This document shows positions 46,388 through 56,401 of a stretch of DNA of 57,591 bases, one piece after another. The translations under genes and the position numbers were made by a program. The notes beneath the pieces are model-generated. The model was not told where the DNA came from. It worked only from the letters and a program-made list of their open reading frames with translations, and did not search any database. Positions within the stretch are counted from its first letter, which is position 1. Every line of letters starts with the position of its first letter. Source of the stretch: an uncultured Clostridia bacterium (lineage in GTDB: Bacteria > Bacillota > Clostridia > TANB77 > CAG-508); assembly GCA_947625895.1 (NCBI GenBank), contig CANQPZ010000003.1, positions 1-57,591 on the forward strand. Reading direction: 5' to 3'.

Positions 46388-47422
46388 ATGAATTTAAAAG
46401 AAGCGGAAGTGTTTTTAAAAGAAGTAAATGAAATATACAAACAAATTCCTAAAAAGGAAAAGACATTTATGCAAATAGCGGGTTACCCACATTATGAAAA
46501 TGTATGTAGTAATATTTTGGCATTTTATTTGAATCCAAACGAAGAACATAGACTAAACAATATAGTATTAACAACACTATTAGGTATAATAAAAGAAAAG
46601 GATGAAAAAGTTAATACTAAAATATCTTTCTCAAATATGTCAATTTTAAGAGAATTTCCAACAGAAAATGGAAATAGAATAGATATTGTTATTCAAAATG
46701 CAGAAATTGCAATTGGAATAGAAAATAAAATTATGGCACAAGTATATAATGATTTAGATGATTATTATAAAACTATTGATAAGCTAAATAAAAATTCAGT
46801 TAAAGTTTTATTGTCATTACATAATGAAACAGAAACAGCTACAAAAAATAAATTTATTAACATTACATATAATGAATTGTTTGAAAAATTAATGGAAAAT
46901 TTATCTGACTATAATGATAAAACAAATAAATGGTATATTTATTTGTTAGATTTTATAAAAAATTTAAAAGGAATAGAGGTAGAAAAAAATATGGAATCAA
47001 TTATAAATGAGTGGATAAAAAATCATCAAGATGATATAAATAATTTTTATGAATTATTAAATATAGCAAAAAGTAGTATAGATAATAAACTAAACGAATA
47101 TGGTACACTTTTAGAAGAAAAATCAAATTATAAAGTAAGATATTGGCATGATAGTGATGTACAATCTGGTACATATATTTTATTAAATGGACTAGGATGT
47201 AATTTAGATGCAGTTTTGACAATGGAAGGATGGAAATTAGGCTTAAATATTTGGAAAAAAATGAATCAAATTAAAATAAAGCAAGCTTTAATAGAAAATG
47301 ATTTTAAAATAATAGAAGAAGCAGATACTCATATTTACTTATTAAAACTAGAATATAGCTGTCAAATAGATGAAGTAGTTAATCAAGCTTTAAAAATATT
47401 AGATATAATATTAAATGTTTAA
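46388..47422 (+). CDS. PD-(D/E)XK nuclease (PDDEXK_4-like)
   Basis: 344 residues. The nuclease core is visible as NGNRIDIVI followed by IAIGIENKI (D...ExK with Asn), then a helix with LDDYYKTID and beta strand KVLLSLHN. This is the PDDEXK_4 arrangement. The C-terminal 150 residues, a separate domain (YWHDSDVQSG...), are not recognised. It follows the methyltransferase-like gene by 51 bases with RBS AAAGGAG, so they form one transcript. Confidence 0.8.
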   Translation: MNLKEAEVFLKEVNEIYKQIPKKEKTFMQIAGYPHYENVCSNILAFYLNPNEEHRLNNIVLTTLLGIIKEKDEKVNTKISFSNMSILREFPTENGNRIDIVIQNAEIAIGIENKIMAQVYNDLDDYYKTIDKLNKNSVKVLLSLHNETETATKNKFINITYNELFEKLMENLSDYNDKTNKWYIYLLDFIKNLKGIEVEKNMESIINEWIKNHQDDINNFYELLNIAKSSIDNKLNEYGTLLEEKSNYKVRYWHDSDVQSGTYILLNGLGCNLDAVLTMEGWKLGLNIWKKMNQIKIKQALIENDFKIIEEADTHIYLLKLEYSCQIDEVVNQALKILDIILNV

Positions 47423-47447
47423 ATATAAGTAATTTAGGGAGAACATT

Positions 47448-48017
47448 ATGGAAAAGAAAAAAATCGATTCAATTAATAAAATAAAAGCTATATTAGGATT
47501 AATTATTTGGATTGCTATAATTGTTTTCTTTGCGTATGTGGGATATGTATATTGCAAAGACAATAATGGTAACGTAATGAAAGGAATTGTATTTGGTGCT
47601 TTATTGCCTTTTATAATACTGATATTAGATCATAAGGAAAGTTTTGGATTTATTGGATTTATTATTATTACATTTTTATATGTTATTATATGTTCATATA
47701 TTCCATTATTTGTAGGAATTATTGCAATGCCATTTGTAATAGTATATTTTATTTTTATTGTATTAGATGAATGTAAAGATGATATAAAGAAATTTGATAA
47801 AAATATAACTGCTAAAAATGAAACACAATATAAAAACGCTTATACTTCAAATAATTGTGAAATTGAAAATAATAACTCTTTTATTCCAAAAGAAGAGTAT
47901 TATTGTGAAAGATGCTTTAAAAAAATTTCAGAAGAAGAGTATGAAATGAATGATTGCATGTGTGAAGACTGCTATGAAGATGTAGTTGTTAATCATCAAG
48001 ATGATATTTTTAAATAA
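47448..48017 (+). CDS. Membrane protein with C-terminal zinc-binding motif
   Basis: 189 residues. Three hydrophobic segments (about 12-34, 43-60, 66-100) are followed by a charged linker and a C-terminal zinc-ribbon-like box with CERC and CMCEDC. Some membrane effectors of defence systems combine helices with a small sensor domain like this. Family not recognised. RBS AGGGAG. Confidence 0.65.
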   Translation: MEKKKIDSINKIKAILGLIIWIAIIVFFAYVGYVYCKDNNGNVMKGIVFGALLPFIILILDHKESFGFIGFIIITFLYVIICSYIPLFVGIIAMPFVIVYFIFIVLDECKDDIKKFDKNITAKNETQYKNAYTSNNCEIENNNSFIPKEEYYCERCFKKISEEEYEMNDCMCEDCYEDVVVNHQDDIFK

Positions 48018-48038
48018 TAATAATGGAGATGTGTAAAA

Positions 48039-48866
48039 ATGAATGATAAAATAATTAATTTAAAGAAACAATTAAATGAAATTAATTTAAAAATTAATGA
48101 TAAGTTAAATCAAAAAATAGTAGGAATGGTAATTGAACATAAAAAATTTGGTAAAGGTATAATTATTAAACAAAAAGATAATACAATCATTACAAAATTT
48201 GATACAGAAGAAAAAAAGTTACAAATACCATTTGTATTTATAAACAATATAGTTGTTTGTGATAATAAAGAGATTGTGCAAAATATGAAAGAAATTGATG
48301 ATTTGCTAAAAGAAAAAACAGAAATAGAACATTTAATTATATTAGAAGAGCAAAAAATCATATTTATACAAAGTAAAATTAATAAAGGTAATATAGAAAA
48401 TCCTGATTTATTTGTTGTTACTTCTGGAAGTTCTTATGATGATAATGTGGCAATGAATATATACTATTGTAAGGCAGAAAGATGCAGAAAAATTTGTAGG
48501 TATTTAGGTTTATATAAAGATAAAGCAGTAGTAAAAATAGGAGAAATAAAAAAGGTAATTGAAGCCGTCAAAGTTGGAGAAAAATTGCAATATGATTTAA
48601 TATATGGAGAAGATATTCTTGAAGAAGATATAAAGAAAATAGAAAAGTGCATATATAAATCATATGATTTATTTAATGTAGATATATCAAATCAAAGACA
48701 TAAGTATTTCATTGTAGAAAATTTTTATGATACAGATTATAGAAAAACAAGTCCAGGAGGATTAATGGAGCATAAATATTTTGATCTATGCAAAGAATTG
48801 AAGATAAAGGAACTTCCTACAATAAAGGAAATTGCTAGTAATTTAAGAAATATAGAATGGGAATAA
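48039..48866 (+). CDS. Unknown protein with tudor/KOW-like N-terminal segment
   Basis: 275 residues. After a short coiled coil, residues 27-70 read VGMVIEHKKFGKGIIIKQ..., the HxxFGxG pattern of the tudor-like domain at the end of PcrA/UvrD-type helicases. The rest is mixed alpha/beta with cysteines (YYCKAERCRKIC) and is not recognised. Last gene of the module, 22 bases after the membrane protein gene. Confidence 0.65.
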   Translation: MNDKIINLKKQLNEINLKINDKLNQKIVGMVIEHKKFGKGIIIKQKDNTIITKFDTEEKKLQIPFVFINNIVVCDNKEIVQNMKEIDDLLKEKTEIEHLIILEEQKIIFIQSKINKGNIENPDLFVVTSGSSYDDNVAMNIYYCKAERCRKICRYLGLYKDKAVVKIGEIKKVIEAVKVGEKLQYDLIYGEDILEEDIKKIEKCIYKSYDLFNVDISNQRHKYFIVENFYDTDYRKTSPGGLMEHKYFDLCKELKIKELPTIKEIASNLRNIEWE

Positions 48867-48897
48867 TATATTTTTTATCAATAGTGTCCTTTGCATA

Positions 48898-48930
48898 CAA
48901 AAAAATCGCTATCCGGGTTCGGATAGCGAT
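48898..48930 (-). terminator. Terminator of tRNA-Arg(TCT)
   Basis: A perfect stem ATCGCTATCCG / CGGATAGCGAT, loop of four, and seven T on the minus strand. Same type as at 103-132. Confidence 0.9.
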
Positions 48931-48934
48931 ATCT

Positions 48935-49011
<77 letters not shown>

Positions 49012-49133
49012 ATGTACTTAAAGACAATAAATATAATAACACAAATAATAATATCTGTCAAGCAAAAAATATTGACAAAATATTAACATTATAATAAGTT
49101 ACAAATATAAAATAAAAAAAGGAGGGTAATAAT

Positions 49134-49645
49134 ATGTCCAGTACTAACACTTTAACACAAGAGCAAACAGCAAAAATAGCAACCTTAAATGAAGATATAA
49201 AAAATTTAACTGCAGAAGAAAAAAATTTGAAACAATGAATACAACAATAGATGTTGCAATTAAAAGATTAACAACAACTAAAATAAATATGACTAAAGCA
49301 TCAGCAGAAGTAATAAAAGGATATAAAAGTAAGACTTCAGCTGAAAGATTAAAACAATTTGGTAATTATACAAAAAAGACAGAAAATAATACATTTATTA
49401 TTGTTGAAAGTTCAAATAAATTAAAAAATCATGAATATGATGAATGGTATAAAAATTATATATCAGGAGATAGTGGTATTTGGGTTGGTAGTGGAGTAGA
49501 AGACCAATACTTAATAAATATAGATTCAAGCGGAAAAGAAATAATTAACAATTGTGGAAGTAGTTTTGGATATATAATAAAAAATAACAATCCAATCTTA
49601 GTAAAACTTTTAGAAATGAAAGATAAAGGTGAAGAAGATGAATAA
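49134..49645 (+). CDS. Helical T7SS-associated-like protein, split at an A7 tract
   Basis: RBS AAAGGAGGG precedes ATG 49134. Frame 0 ends after 34 codons at a TGA that overlaps the ATG of the next ORF (49235). One more A in the seven-A tract at 49219-49225 would read through as NLTAEEKKFETMNTTID, a continuous amphipathic helix, for a protein of about 170 residues. The second ORF has no RBS. The helical N-terminus with a small C-terminal domain, next to a YukD-like gene, suggests a type VII secretion-related protein. Either slippage on the A tract or a true 1-base loss is possible. This break is not at CGG. Confidence 0.55.
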
Positions 49646-49889
49646 AGTATTAGTAAAATTATATGTGCCTATGATGGAAGAACAATATGATATATGGATT
49701 CCTTTAAACAAAAAAATATATAGAGTTATTTATTTATTAGTCAAAATTGTCAATGAATTTAGTGGCGGATATTATAAACCCCAAAAGATGCCATCATTAT
49801 TTAATAAACTAAATGCAAAAGAGTATGATATAAATCTAAGTGTAAAAGATGCAAATATTAGGAATGGAACAGAACTTATACTTATATAA
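49638..49889 (+). CDS. YukD/EsaB-like ubiquitin-fold protein
   Basis: 83 residues from ATG 49638 (RBS AAAGGTGA; the upstream GTG 49629 lies on the RBS). The pattern VLVKLYVPMMEEQYDIWIP, then LNKKIYRVIYLLVKIV, then a final NGTELILI is that of YukD/EsaB, small ubiquitin-like parts of Firmicute type VII secretion loci. It overlaps the gene before it by 8 bases. No EssC/YukB ATPase or EsxA is in the window. Confidence 0.75.
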   Translation: MNKVLVKLYVPMMEEQYDIWIPLNKKIYRVIYLLVKIVNEFSGGYYKPQKMPSLFNKLNAKEYDINLSVKDANIRNGTELILI

Positions 49890-49945
49890 ATAAAAATACA
49901 TCTCAACTATTAAAAGAAAAATTTAATATGCTGGGATGTATTTTT
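49890..49945 (+). terminator. Terminator after the YukD-like gene
   Basis: AATACATCTCA / TGGGATGTATT with a long loop, followed by T residues. Confidence 0.65.
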
Positions 49946-49982
49946 TATATACATTTTCATATTTAAATACACAAATATAAGT

Positions 49983-50591
49983 TTAAATTATCATACTTAC
50001 AAAACCAAGCAATCCAAAAACAATAAAAATTATATTAGATAAAAATTCAATAAATTGTTCTTTTAAATGATTACCTAAAAATTTACCACAAAAAATAGCA
50101 ATGCAATCGCTAGAAACCATACCAACAATGGATCCTAAAATGAGAGGAATTTTAGAATGTGGATATTGAATACCAAGGCTTAAAGAAGCTAAAAAAGTTT
50201 TATCTCCTAATTCTCCTACTATAATGCATAAGGCAACAATTATAATCGCATTCAATTTTGTATTAGAAAATTTTTTTAATACATTGGATTGATTAAAAGA
50301 GTTTCCTTTTTTTTTCTTAGGTAAAAAACCAAACAAACCAAAAAGTAAGAAAGAAATATAAGTAAATAATTTTAAATAAATTTGAAAATGCTCACTAAAA
50401 AAATAAGAAACTTTGCTTCCAAATAAAATAGCAAATCCATGACTAAAAAAAGTACCAATAGCTACACCTAATAAAATATTTTTAGCTTTATTTTTGGTTG
50501 AGAAAGACAACACTAAAAGTTGTGTTTTATCACCTAATTCAGAAAAAAATACAAGAGTAAATGTAATTAAAAAAGGATAAACCCATTCCAT
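49983..50591 (-). CDS. GDT1/TMEM165 (UPF0016) family cation exporter
   Basis: 202 residues with six transmembrane helices in two repeats. Each repeat carries the family motif E-x-G-D-(K/R)-(T/S): FSELGDKTQ near residue 18 and VGELGDKTF near residue 127. Members export Mn2+ or exchange Ca2+/H+. The 200 bases upstream show no yybP-ykoY manganese riboswitch that I can recognise. Confidence 0.9.
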   Translation of the reverse strand: MEWVYPFLITFTLVFFSELGDKTQLLVLSFSTKNKAKNILLGVAIGTFFSHGFAILFGSKVSYFFSEHFQIYLKLFTYISFLLFGLFGFLPKKKKGNSFNQSNVLKKFSNTKLNAIIIVALCIIVGELGDKTFLASLSLGIQYPHSKIPLILGSIVGMVSSDCIAIFCGKFLGNHLKEQFIEFLSNIIFIVFGLLGFVSMII

Positions 50592-50797
50592 AAAATTATT
50601 CCTTTCTATTCTATGTTAATAAATATTCATGCTGAAACAAAGATATGATAAGTGTAATATAATTATTAAATTTCGAATATTAAAATAGCATATGGATACC
50701 TATTGTAAATTTTTTGTGAAGTACTTTACTTTGAGGGAAGAAAATGATAATATGTTAGGGATAAACCGATTAGAGGATAATAAAGGAGGAATTTTTT

Positions 50798-51736
50798 GTG
50801 ATAGAGGTAAAAAATGTTACAAAAAAGTATGGAAAATTTGTAGCCGTAGATAATATTAGCTTTACCATTCAAGAAGGAGAAATCATAGGACTATTAGGAC
50901 CAAATGGTGCAGGAAAAAGTACAACTATGAACATGATGACAGGTTTTATAGAACAAACAGAAGGCGAAATTATAATTAATGGTTATGACATAGTAAAAAA
51001 ACCTAAAAAGGCGAAAAAAGAAATTGGATATATGCCAGAAGGAGTTCCACTTTATACAGATTTAACAGTAAAAGAATTTGTAACATATATGGCAGAGATA
51101 AAAAAAGTAGAACGAAAAACAAGAAAAGAACAAGTAGAAAAAATCATTGAAAAAACAGGTTTAAAAGATGTAGAAAAAAAATTGATTAAAAATTTATCTA
51201 GAGGATATAAACAAAGAGTAAGTATGGCTGGAGCCTTGGTAGGAGGTCCTAAAATATTAATTTTAGATGAACCAACAGTAGGATTAGATCCAAAACAAAT
51301 TACAGAAATTAGAAGTTTAATAAAAGAACTAGGAAAAACACACACTGTAATTTTAAGTTCACATATTTTGTCAGAAGTTAGCCAAATTTGCAATAAAGTA
51401 ATAATCATTAATAAAGGCAAAATTGTAGCAATTGATACCCCAGAAAACTTAGAAAACAAAGTAAACAATAGTAATACAATTTATTTAACAGTAGAAGATC
51501 CAGAAAATAAAACAGAAATAATTACAAGTCAAATTCAAGAAATAAAGAAAATTGAACTAATAAAAGAAAATGATGATGGAACGAAACAATATATGATAGA
51601 ATCTAATGGAGATACTGATTTAAGAAAAACAATATTTTCACAATTTGCAAAAGAAAATGTTACAATTTTTGAAATGAAAAAGTTGGATACAACCTTAGAA
51701 GATGCATTTATGAAACTAATAGAAGGAGGAAAATAA
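50798..51736 (+). CDS. ABC transporter ATPase, Gld-type
   Basis: 312 residues from GTG after AAAGGAGG. Walker A GPNGAGKST, signature LSRGYKQR, Walker B ILDEPTVGLDP and H-loop SSHIL are all intact. The C-terminal 80 residues are a regulatory extension typical of GldA/CcmA-like ATPases. First gene of a three-gene operon with the permease (1-base gap) and the GldG-like subunit. Confidence 0.9.
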   Translation: MIEVKNVTKKYGKFVAVDNISFTIQEGEIIGLLGPNGAGKSTTMNMMTGFIEQTEGEIIINGYDIVKKPKKAKKEIGYMPEGVPLYTDLTVKEFVTYMAEIKKVERKTRKEQVEKIIEKTGLKDVEKKLIKNLSRGYKQRVSMAGALVGGPKILILDEPTVGLDPKQITEIRSLIKELGKTHTVILSSHILSEVSQICNKVIIINKGKIVAIDTPENLENKVNNSNTIYLTVEDPENKTEIITSQIQEIKKIELIKENDDGTKQYMIESNGDTDLRKTIFSQFAKENVTIFEMKKLDTTLEDAFMKLIEGGK

Positions 51737-51737
51737 A

Positions 51738-52421
51738 ATGTGGGCAGTATTAAAAAAAGAATTAAAAAGTTATTTTTTATCTCCAATTGGATATGTAGTT
51801 ATAGGAATATTTTTATTGTGTTTTAGCGTATTTTTCTATTTAACAACTATCACTTCTGGAAGTGTTGACTTAGGTGCTTTGTATTATTATACTGCATTAT
51901 ATGGATTAATTATTATTGTACCTATTTTAACAATGAGAATGTTTGCAGAAGAAAGAAAAAATGGAACAGAACAATTATTACTAACATCACCAATTAGTAT
52001 AGTAAAAATAATCATTGGAAAATTAATAGCAGCTTTAAGTGTCATAATAATAACATTAATAATATCATTTGTATTTTATTTTATAGTAATGTTTTTTGGA
52101 GAACCTAATATAGGAAATGTATTAGTAGCAATGTTAGGATTTATCTTAATAAGTATGGCAACATTATCAATTGGAATGTTTGCATCAAGTTTAACAGAAA
52201 ATCAAATTATAGCAGGAATTATTACAGTTGCTTTTCTTATTATCTCTTTATTTTTAACAGATATTAGTAGTATATTTTCAGGTATTGCCTTAATAAACTT
52301 TTACACTAGTTTTGCACAAGGAGTAATATCAATTGAAAATATAATTAATTTAGCATTATTTAGTATCGTATTTATAAGTTTAACAATAATTGTAATGCAA
52401 AGAAGAAAATTAGTAAAGTAA
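51738..52421 (+). CDS. ABC-2 permease, GldF-like
   Basis: 227 residues and six hydrophobic helices. The RMFAEERKNGTEQLLLTSPIS segment after helix 2 is the hallmark cytoplasmic loop of GldF/ABC-2 permeases. Its RBS lies inside the ATPase gene's end. Confidence 0.9.
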   Translation: MWAVLKKELKSYFLSPIGYVVIGIFLLCFSVFFYLTTITSGSVDLGALYYYTALYGLIIIVPILTMRMFAEERKNGTEQLLLTSPISIVKIIIGKLIAALSVIIITLIISFVFYFIVMFFGEPNIGNVLVAMLGFILISMATLSIGMFASSLTENQIIAGIITVAFLIISLFLTDISSIFSGIALINFYTSFAQGVISIENIINLALFSIVFISLTIIVMQRRKLVK

Positions 52422-52434
52422 GGAGAGTGATAGC

Positions 52435-53955
52435 GTGAAAAAAAATGAAAAAAAAGATAAGAACCTAAAAACTTCTAAAGAAAAAAAAGAAAAGAAAACA
52501 ACAAAAAAAGTTCAAAAATTAGGAGAAATTATAAAGAAAAGATGGTTAATTAATGGAAGTAAAACTTTTTTATTAATTTTAATTATCATAGCAATTTATA
52601 CAGGAGTTAATATATTACTAGAAAATGTAGTATTACCTGAAATAGACTTTTCAAAAGATAAGATATATTCTCTATCTCAGGAAACAAAAGATAAACTTAA
52701 AAACCTAGAAAAAGATGTTAACATTACACTAATAAACTATAATGATTATAATACAAGTGTTGTAAACTTTGTAGAAAGATATGTAGAATTAAATAACCAT
52801 ATTAAACTAGAAAAAATTGAAGATTTAGCAAGTAGAACAGATTTAATGCAAACATATTCTTTAGAAGAAACAGATAAATTAATTGTAATAAAATGTGGAG
52901 AAAATGAAGAAACATTGACAGAAAGTGATTTATATACTTATGATTATTCTACTTATGAAGAAATAGACATAACAGAAGAAGCAATAACAAATTCAATTAT
53001 GGATGTTATTGCAGAAGAAAAATCTAAAATCTATTTTCTAAATAATCATGCACAGTACAATTCAAAATATTTTTCAACAATAACAGAAGCAATGGAAAAA
53101 GAAGCAAACGAAGTAGAAGAAATAGATATATTAGCAAAAGGAAAAATTCCAGAAGATTGTGATTGCTTAGTAATAACAACTTTAAAAGAGGATTTAACAG
53201 AACAAGAAAGAGATAAAATCATTGAATACATTAAAAATGGTGGAAAGTTATTACTAATGTGTGGACCTAATATTTTAAATGTAAATCTAACAAATTTTGG
53301 AAAAGTATTAGAAGAATATGGAATTACAATAGAAAATGGTGTTATATTTGAAGGAAATGATGCTAATATGATAGCAGGATATCCAGATTTTATTATAGAA
53401 GAAACAGAAGACACCAGTTTAACAGAAAAATTAAATATGGAAATGAATTTATGCTTAATTGATGCAGGAAAAATTAATTTCCAAGAAGATAAATTAGAAG
53501 AATTAGGAGTTGAATACGAAAAATTAGCAGTAACTACGGAAGATGCTTTTATAAGAACAGATTTAAATCAAAAATCAGTTGCAAGAACATCAAAGGATAG
53601 CGAACCAGGAGAAACGACAGTTGCTGCAATAGTTACTAAAACAATAGAAGAAGGAAAAACATCACAATTAATAATATATTCAAATGAATTATTTGCTATG
53701 AATATGCCTGTACAAATTAACGGATATCAAATGTATACAGTAGATTTGTATAATAATAAAGATATAGTTTTAAATTCAATTGCATATTTAAATCAAAGAG
53801 AAGATACAATAACAATTAGAAAAACAGGAGAAAGTGTTCACTATACTGTAACAGAACAACAAAACACAATTATTCTTGCAATAATATTTGGATTACCATT
53901 TATAATAATTATAGCAGGTATAATAGTTTGGATAAAAAGAAGAAGAAAAAAATAA
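52435..53955 (+). CDS. GldG-like ABC auxiliary subunit
   Basis: 506 residues: a lysine-rich start (1-30), a transmembrane helix (about 40-62), a large external domain and a C-terminal helix (about 477-500) followed by a basic RRRKK end. The external domain begins DFSKDKIYSLSQETKDKL and contains NGGKLLLMCGPN, as in the Gld auxiliary family. It works with the ATPase and permease; the substrate is unknown in Firmicutes. Confidence 0.85.
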   Translation: MKKNEKKDKNLKTSKEKKEKKTTKKVQKLGEIIKKRWLINGSKTFLLILIIIAIYTGVNILLENVVLPEIDFSKDKIYSLSQETKDKLKNLEKDVNITLINYNDYNTSVVNFVERYVELNNHIKLEKIEDLASRTDLMQTYSLEETDKLIVIKCGENEETLTESDLYTYDYSTYEEIDITEEAITNSIMDVIAEEKSKIYFLNNHAQYNSKYFSTITEAMEKEANEVEEIDILAKGKIPEDCDCLVITTLKEDLTEQERDKIIEYIKNGGKLLLMCGPNILNVNLTNFGKVLEEYGITIENGVIFEGNDANMIAGYPDFIIEETEDTSLTEKLNMEMNLCLIDAGKINFQEDKLEELGVEYEKLAVTTEDAFIRTDLNQKSVARTSKDSEPGETTVAAIVTKTIEEGKTSQLIIYSNELFAMNMPVQINGYQMYTVDLYNNKDIVLNSIAYLNQREDTITIRKTGESVHYTVTEQQNTIILAIIFGLPFIIIIAGIIVWIKRRRKK

Positions 53956-54036
53956 TTCTCATTAAAGCATAATTTTTTAAAGATATTTGAGAAGTGCAAA
54001 CCATTAAAAATACTTAACAACAATTGAATAATTTAG

Positions 54037-54070
54037 AAAAGACCTCATATAATAAAAGTGAGGTCTTTTA
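54037..54070 (+). terminator. Terminator of the ABC operon
   Basis: AAAAGACCTCA / TGAGGTCTTTT stem followed by an A/T-rich stretch. Confidence 0.8.
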
Positions 54071-54098
54071 AAATTATATCAAAAGGGAGCTTTCAGCT

Positions 54099-55133
54099 TT
54101 GAACAATATTTTTAAGGTGATATTTGTTATTATAGGAACAATGATAGGAGCAGGATTCGCCTCTGGACAAGAGATATATCTGTTCTTTTTTTCTCATGGT
54201 ATTAAAGGACTAATAGGAATGCTCATTTCAAGTATAATAATAGGAATAGTTATTTATAAAACATTTTATATTGTAGATAAATATAAAATTGATAATTATA
54301 AAGACTTTTTAGAAATATTAATAAATACTAACAAAAAATTTAATGGAATAATAAATATAATTATTAATATTTTTATACTTGTTACATTTTTTATTATGAT
54401 AGCAGGATTTGGAGCATATTTTGAGCAGGAATTAGGAATAAATAGCTTAATAGGAAGCACAATTTTAGCAGTTATTACATTTTTGGTATTTATGACAAGT
54501 ATAAAAGGAGTGGTAAAAGCAAATGAAATTTTAGTACCAATATTAATTAGTTTTTTAATCATAATAGGAATAATTACACTAAAAGATTTTCCAATAGATA
54601 AATTACAAAATTATATAATAGAAAGTAATTCAAAAAAATATTATTTAAATGCAATTTTATATAGTAGTTATAATAGTATTTTATTAATTCCAGTATTATT
54701 AACACTAAAAGACTATATTAAAGAGAAAAAACAAATAAGAAATATATCAATAATAAGTAGTTCAATTATTTTTTTATTGTCAATTATTATATTTTTATTA
54801 CTAGCGAGAGTAGATGTAGATATTACAAAATTGCAAATGCCAGCAGTGTATGTTGTTTCTCACATGTCCAAGTTTCTGAAATATATATATGGATTTATTA
54901 TTCTGGGTTCCATTTTTACTACAACAATTTCTTTAGGTGCTAGTTTTTTAAAAAATACAACAAAAAAGAAGAAAAGTTATACACAAATAGCAACTATTAT
55001 GTGCATAACTTCTATTTTAATTTCTAAAATTGGTTTTTCTAATTTAGTTAATTTATTATATCCTATTTTTGGATATTTAGGCTTAGTGCAAATCTTAAAA
55101 TTATTTTTTTTAAAATCAAAAAAACCTTCATGA
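54099..55133 (+). CDS. YkvI-like membrane transporter
   Basis: 344 residues with about ten transmembrane helices. The N-terminus IGTMIGAGFASGQEIYLFF is the YkvI signature, an unwound-helix motif related to amino-acid transporters of the APC/LeuT fold. TTG start after AAGGGAG. Substrate unknown. Confidence 0.85.
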   Translation: MNNIFKVIFVIIGTMIGAGFASGQEIYLFFFSHGIKGLIGMLISSIIIGIVIYKTFYIVDKYKIDNYKDFLEILINTNKKFNGIINIIINIFILVTFFIMIAGFGAYFEQELGINSLIGSTILAVITFLVFMTSIKGVVKANEILVPILISFLIIIGIITLKDFPIDKLQNYIIESNSKKYYLNAILYSSYNSILLIPVLLTLKDYIKEKKQIRNISIISSSIIFLLSIIIFLLLARVDVDITKLQMPAVYVVSHMSKFLKYIYGFIILGSIFTTTISLGASFLKNTTKKKKSYTQIATIMCITSILISKIGFSNLVNLLYPIFGYLGLVQILKLFFLKSKKPS

Positions 55134-55189
55134 AATACTTGAAAAAAACGCCAAAAACTGATATAAAATAAAAGAAAGGAAAATAAAGA

Positions 55190-56374
55190 ATGAAGGATTA
55201 TTGGAAAGAAGAAGAACCAATTTCAAAGAGGGTTAATAAAAAGAAAATTATGACAGCCATAATAATAGGACTAGCTATTATATTTATAACAGCAATTACA
55301 ATTACTTATCAAACAAATAAAGCAGCAAGAAATTGGATTGATCGATTTATATTTAGAAAAGAAGTAATGCAAGATAAGGTAACGACAATAGAATTAAAAG
55401 AAGACCAAAACACTAGTATATATGCTTTTAATAAATATATAGGTGTATTAAATAAAAATCAATTTACTATATATGGTAATACAGGAAATGAAGAAAAAAA
55501 GTTAGAAATACAAATATCAAATCCTATTTTTAATTCGGAAAATAGATATCTAGCTATTGCTGAAAAAAAAGGAAAAAAATTATATCTAATCACAGATAAA
55601 GATATTTCGTGGGAAGCTGCAACAGAAGGAAATATAGCACAAATACATGTAAATAAAAATGGATATGTAGCAGTTGTTATAACAGATACAATCAATAAAA
55701 CAGTCGTTGTAATGTATAACCCAGAAGGAAAAGAAATATTTAAGACATATTTATCTTCTACAAGAACAGCAGATGTAGCAATTTCAAATGATGACAAATA
55801 TCTAGCAATTGCAGAAGTTGATACATCAGGAACAATTATACAATCAAATATAAAAATAATTTCAATTGAAAAAGCAAGCAACGACCCAACTAATTCAATT
55901 GAGCATACATATCAAGGAGAACCAGATAAACTAATTACAAACATAAAATATCAAGATAACAATAAATTAATTTGTATGTATACAGACAGCATTCATGTAA
56001 TTGAAAAAAATGAAGATAGTATATTAGCAAACAATGAAAACAAAAAAATAATTTTTCAATCAATTGAATTAACAAATCATGCAATTAATATAGAAGAAAA
56101 ATCTACGGGATTATTTACAGCAGATTCAATAGTTAATATAATAAATGTTGATAATAAAGGAATAAAAGAATATACAGTAGATGCAGTAGAAAAAGATATT
56201 TATACTTATGGAAATATGATTGCATTAAATTTAGGAACAGAAATTGAATTTATTAATACAAATGGTTGGTTAGTAAAGCGTTATATTGCGAACCAAGAAA
56301 TTACGGATATTGTATTATCAGAAAGCATGGCAGGAATCATTTATAGAGATAGTATTGAAATTATAAATTTATAA
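55190..56374 (+). CDS. DUF5711 family anchored beta-propeller-like protein
   Basis: 394 residues. A short charged head, one transmembrane helix (about 20-41), then repeated beta-strand units with aromatic/hydrophobic turns (SENRYLAIAEKKG, SNDDKYLAIAEVD), as in beta propellers. It matches the DUF5711 layout and neighbourhood (beside cvpA). Function unknown. 27 bases separate it from cvpA, so they are probably one operon. Confidence 0.75.
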   Translation: MKDYWKEEEPISKRVNKKKIMTAIIIGLAIIFITAITITYQTNKAARNWIDRFIFRKEVMQDKVTTIELKEDQNTSIYAFNKYIGVLNKNQFTIYGNTGNEEKKLEIQISNPIFNSENRYLAIAEKKGKKLYLITDKDISWEAATEGNIAQIHVNKNGYVAVVITDTINKTVVVMYNPEGKEIFKTYLSSTRTADVAISNDDKYLAIAEVDTSGTIIQSNIKIISIEKASNDPTNSIEHTYQGEPDKLITNIKYQDNNKLICMYTDSIHVIEKNEDSILANNENKKIIFQSIELTNHAINIEEKSTGLFTADSIVNIINVDNKGIKEYTVDAVEKDIYTYGNMIALNLGTEIEFINTNGWLVKRYIANQEITDIVLSESMAGIIYRDSIEIINL

Positions 56375-56401
56375 AATAATTTAGGAAAGGAAGAACATTA
56401 G

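Noticed and set aside
50592..50797. yybP-ykoY manganese riboswitch before the GDT1-family gene
   Set aside because: None of the conserved loop sequences is visible in this stretch.
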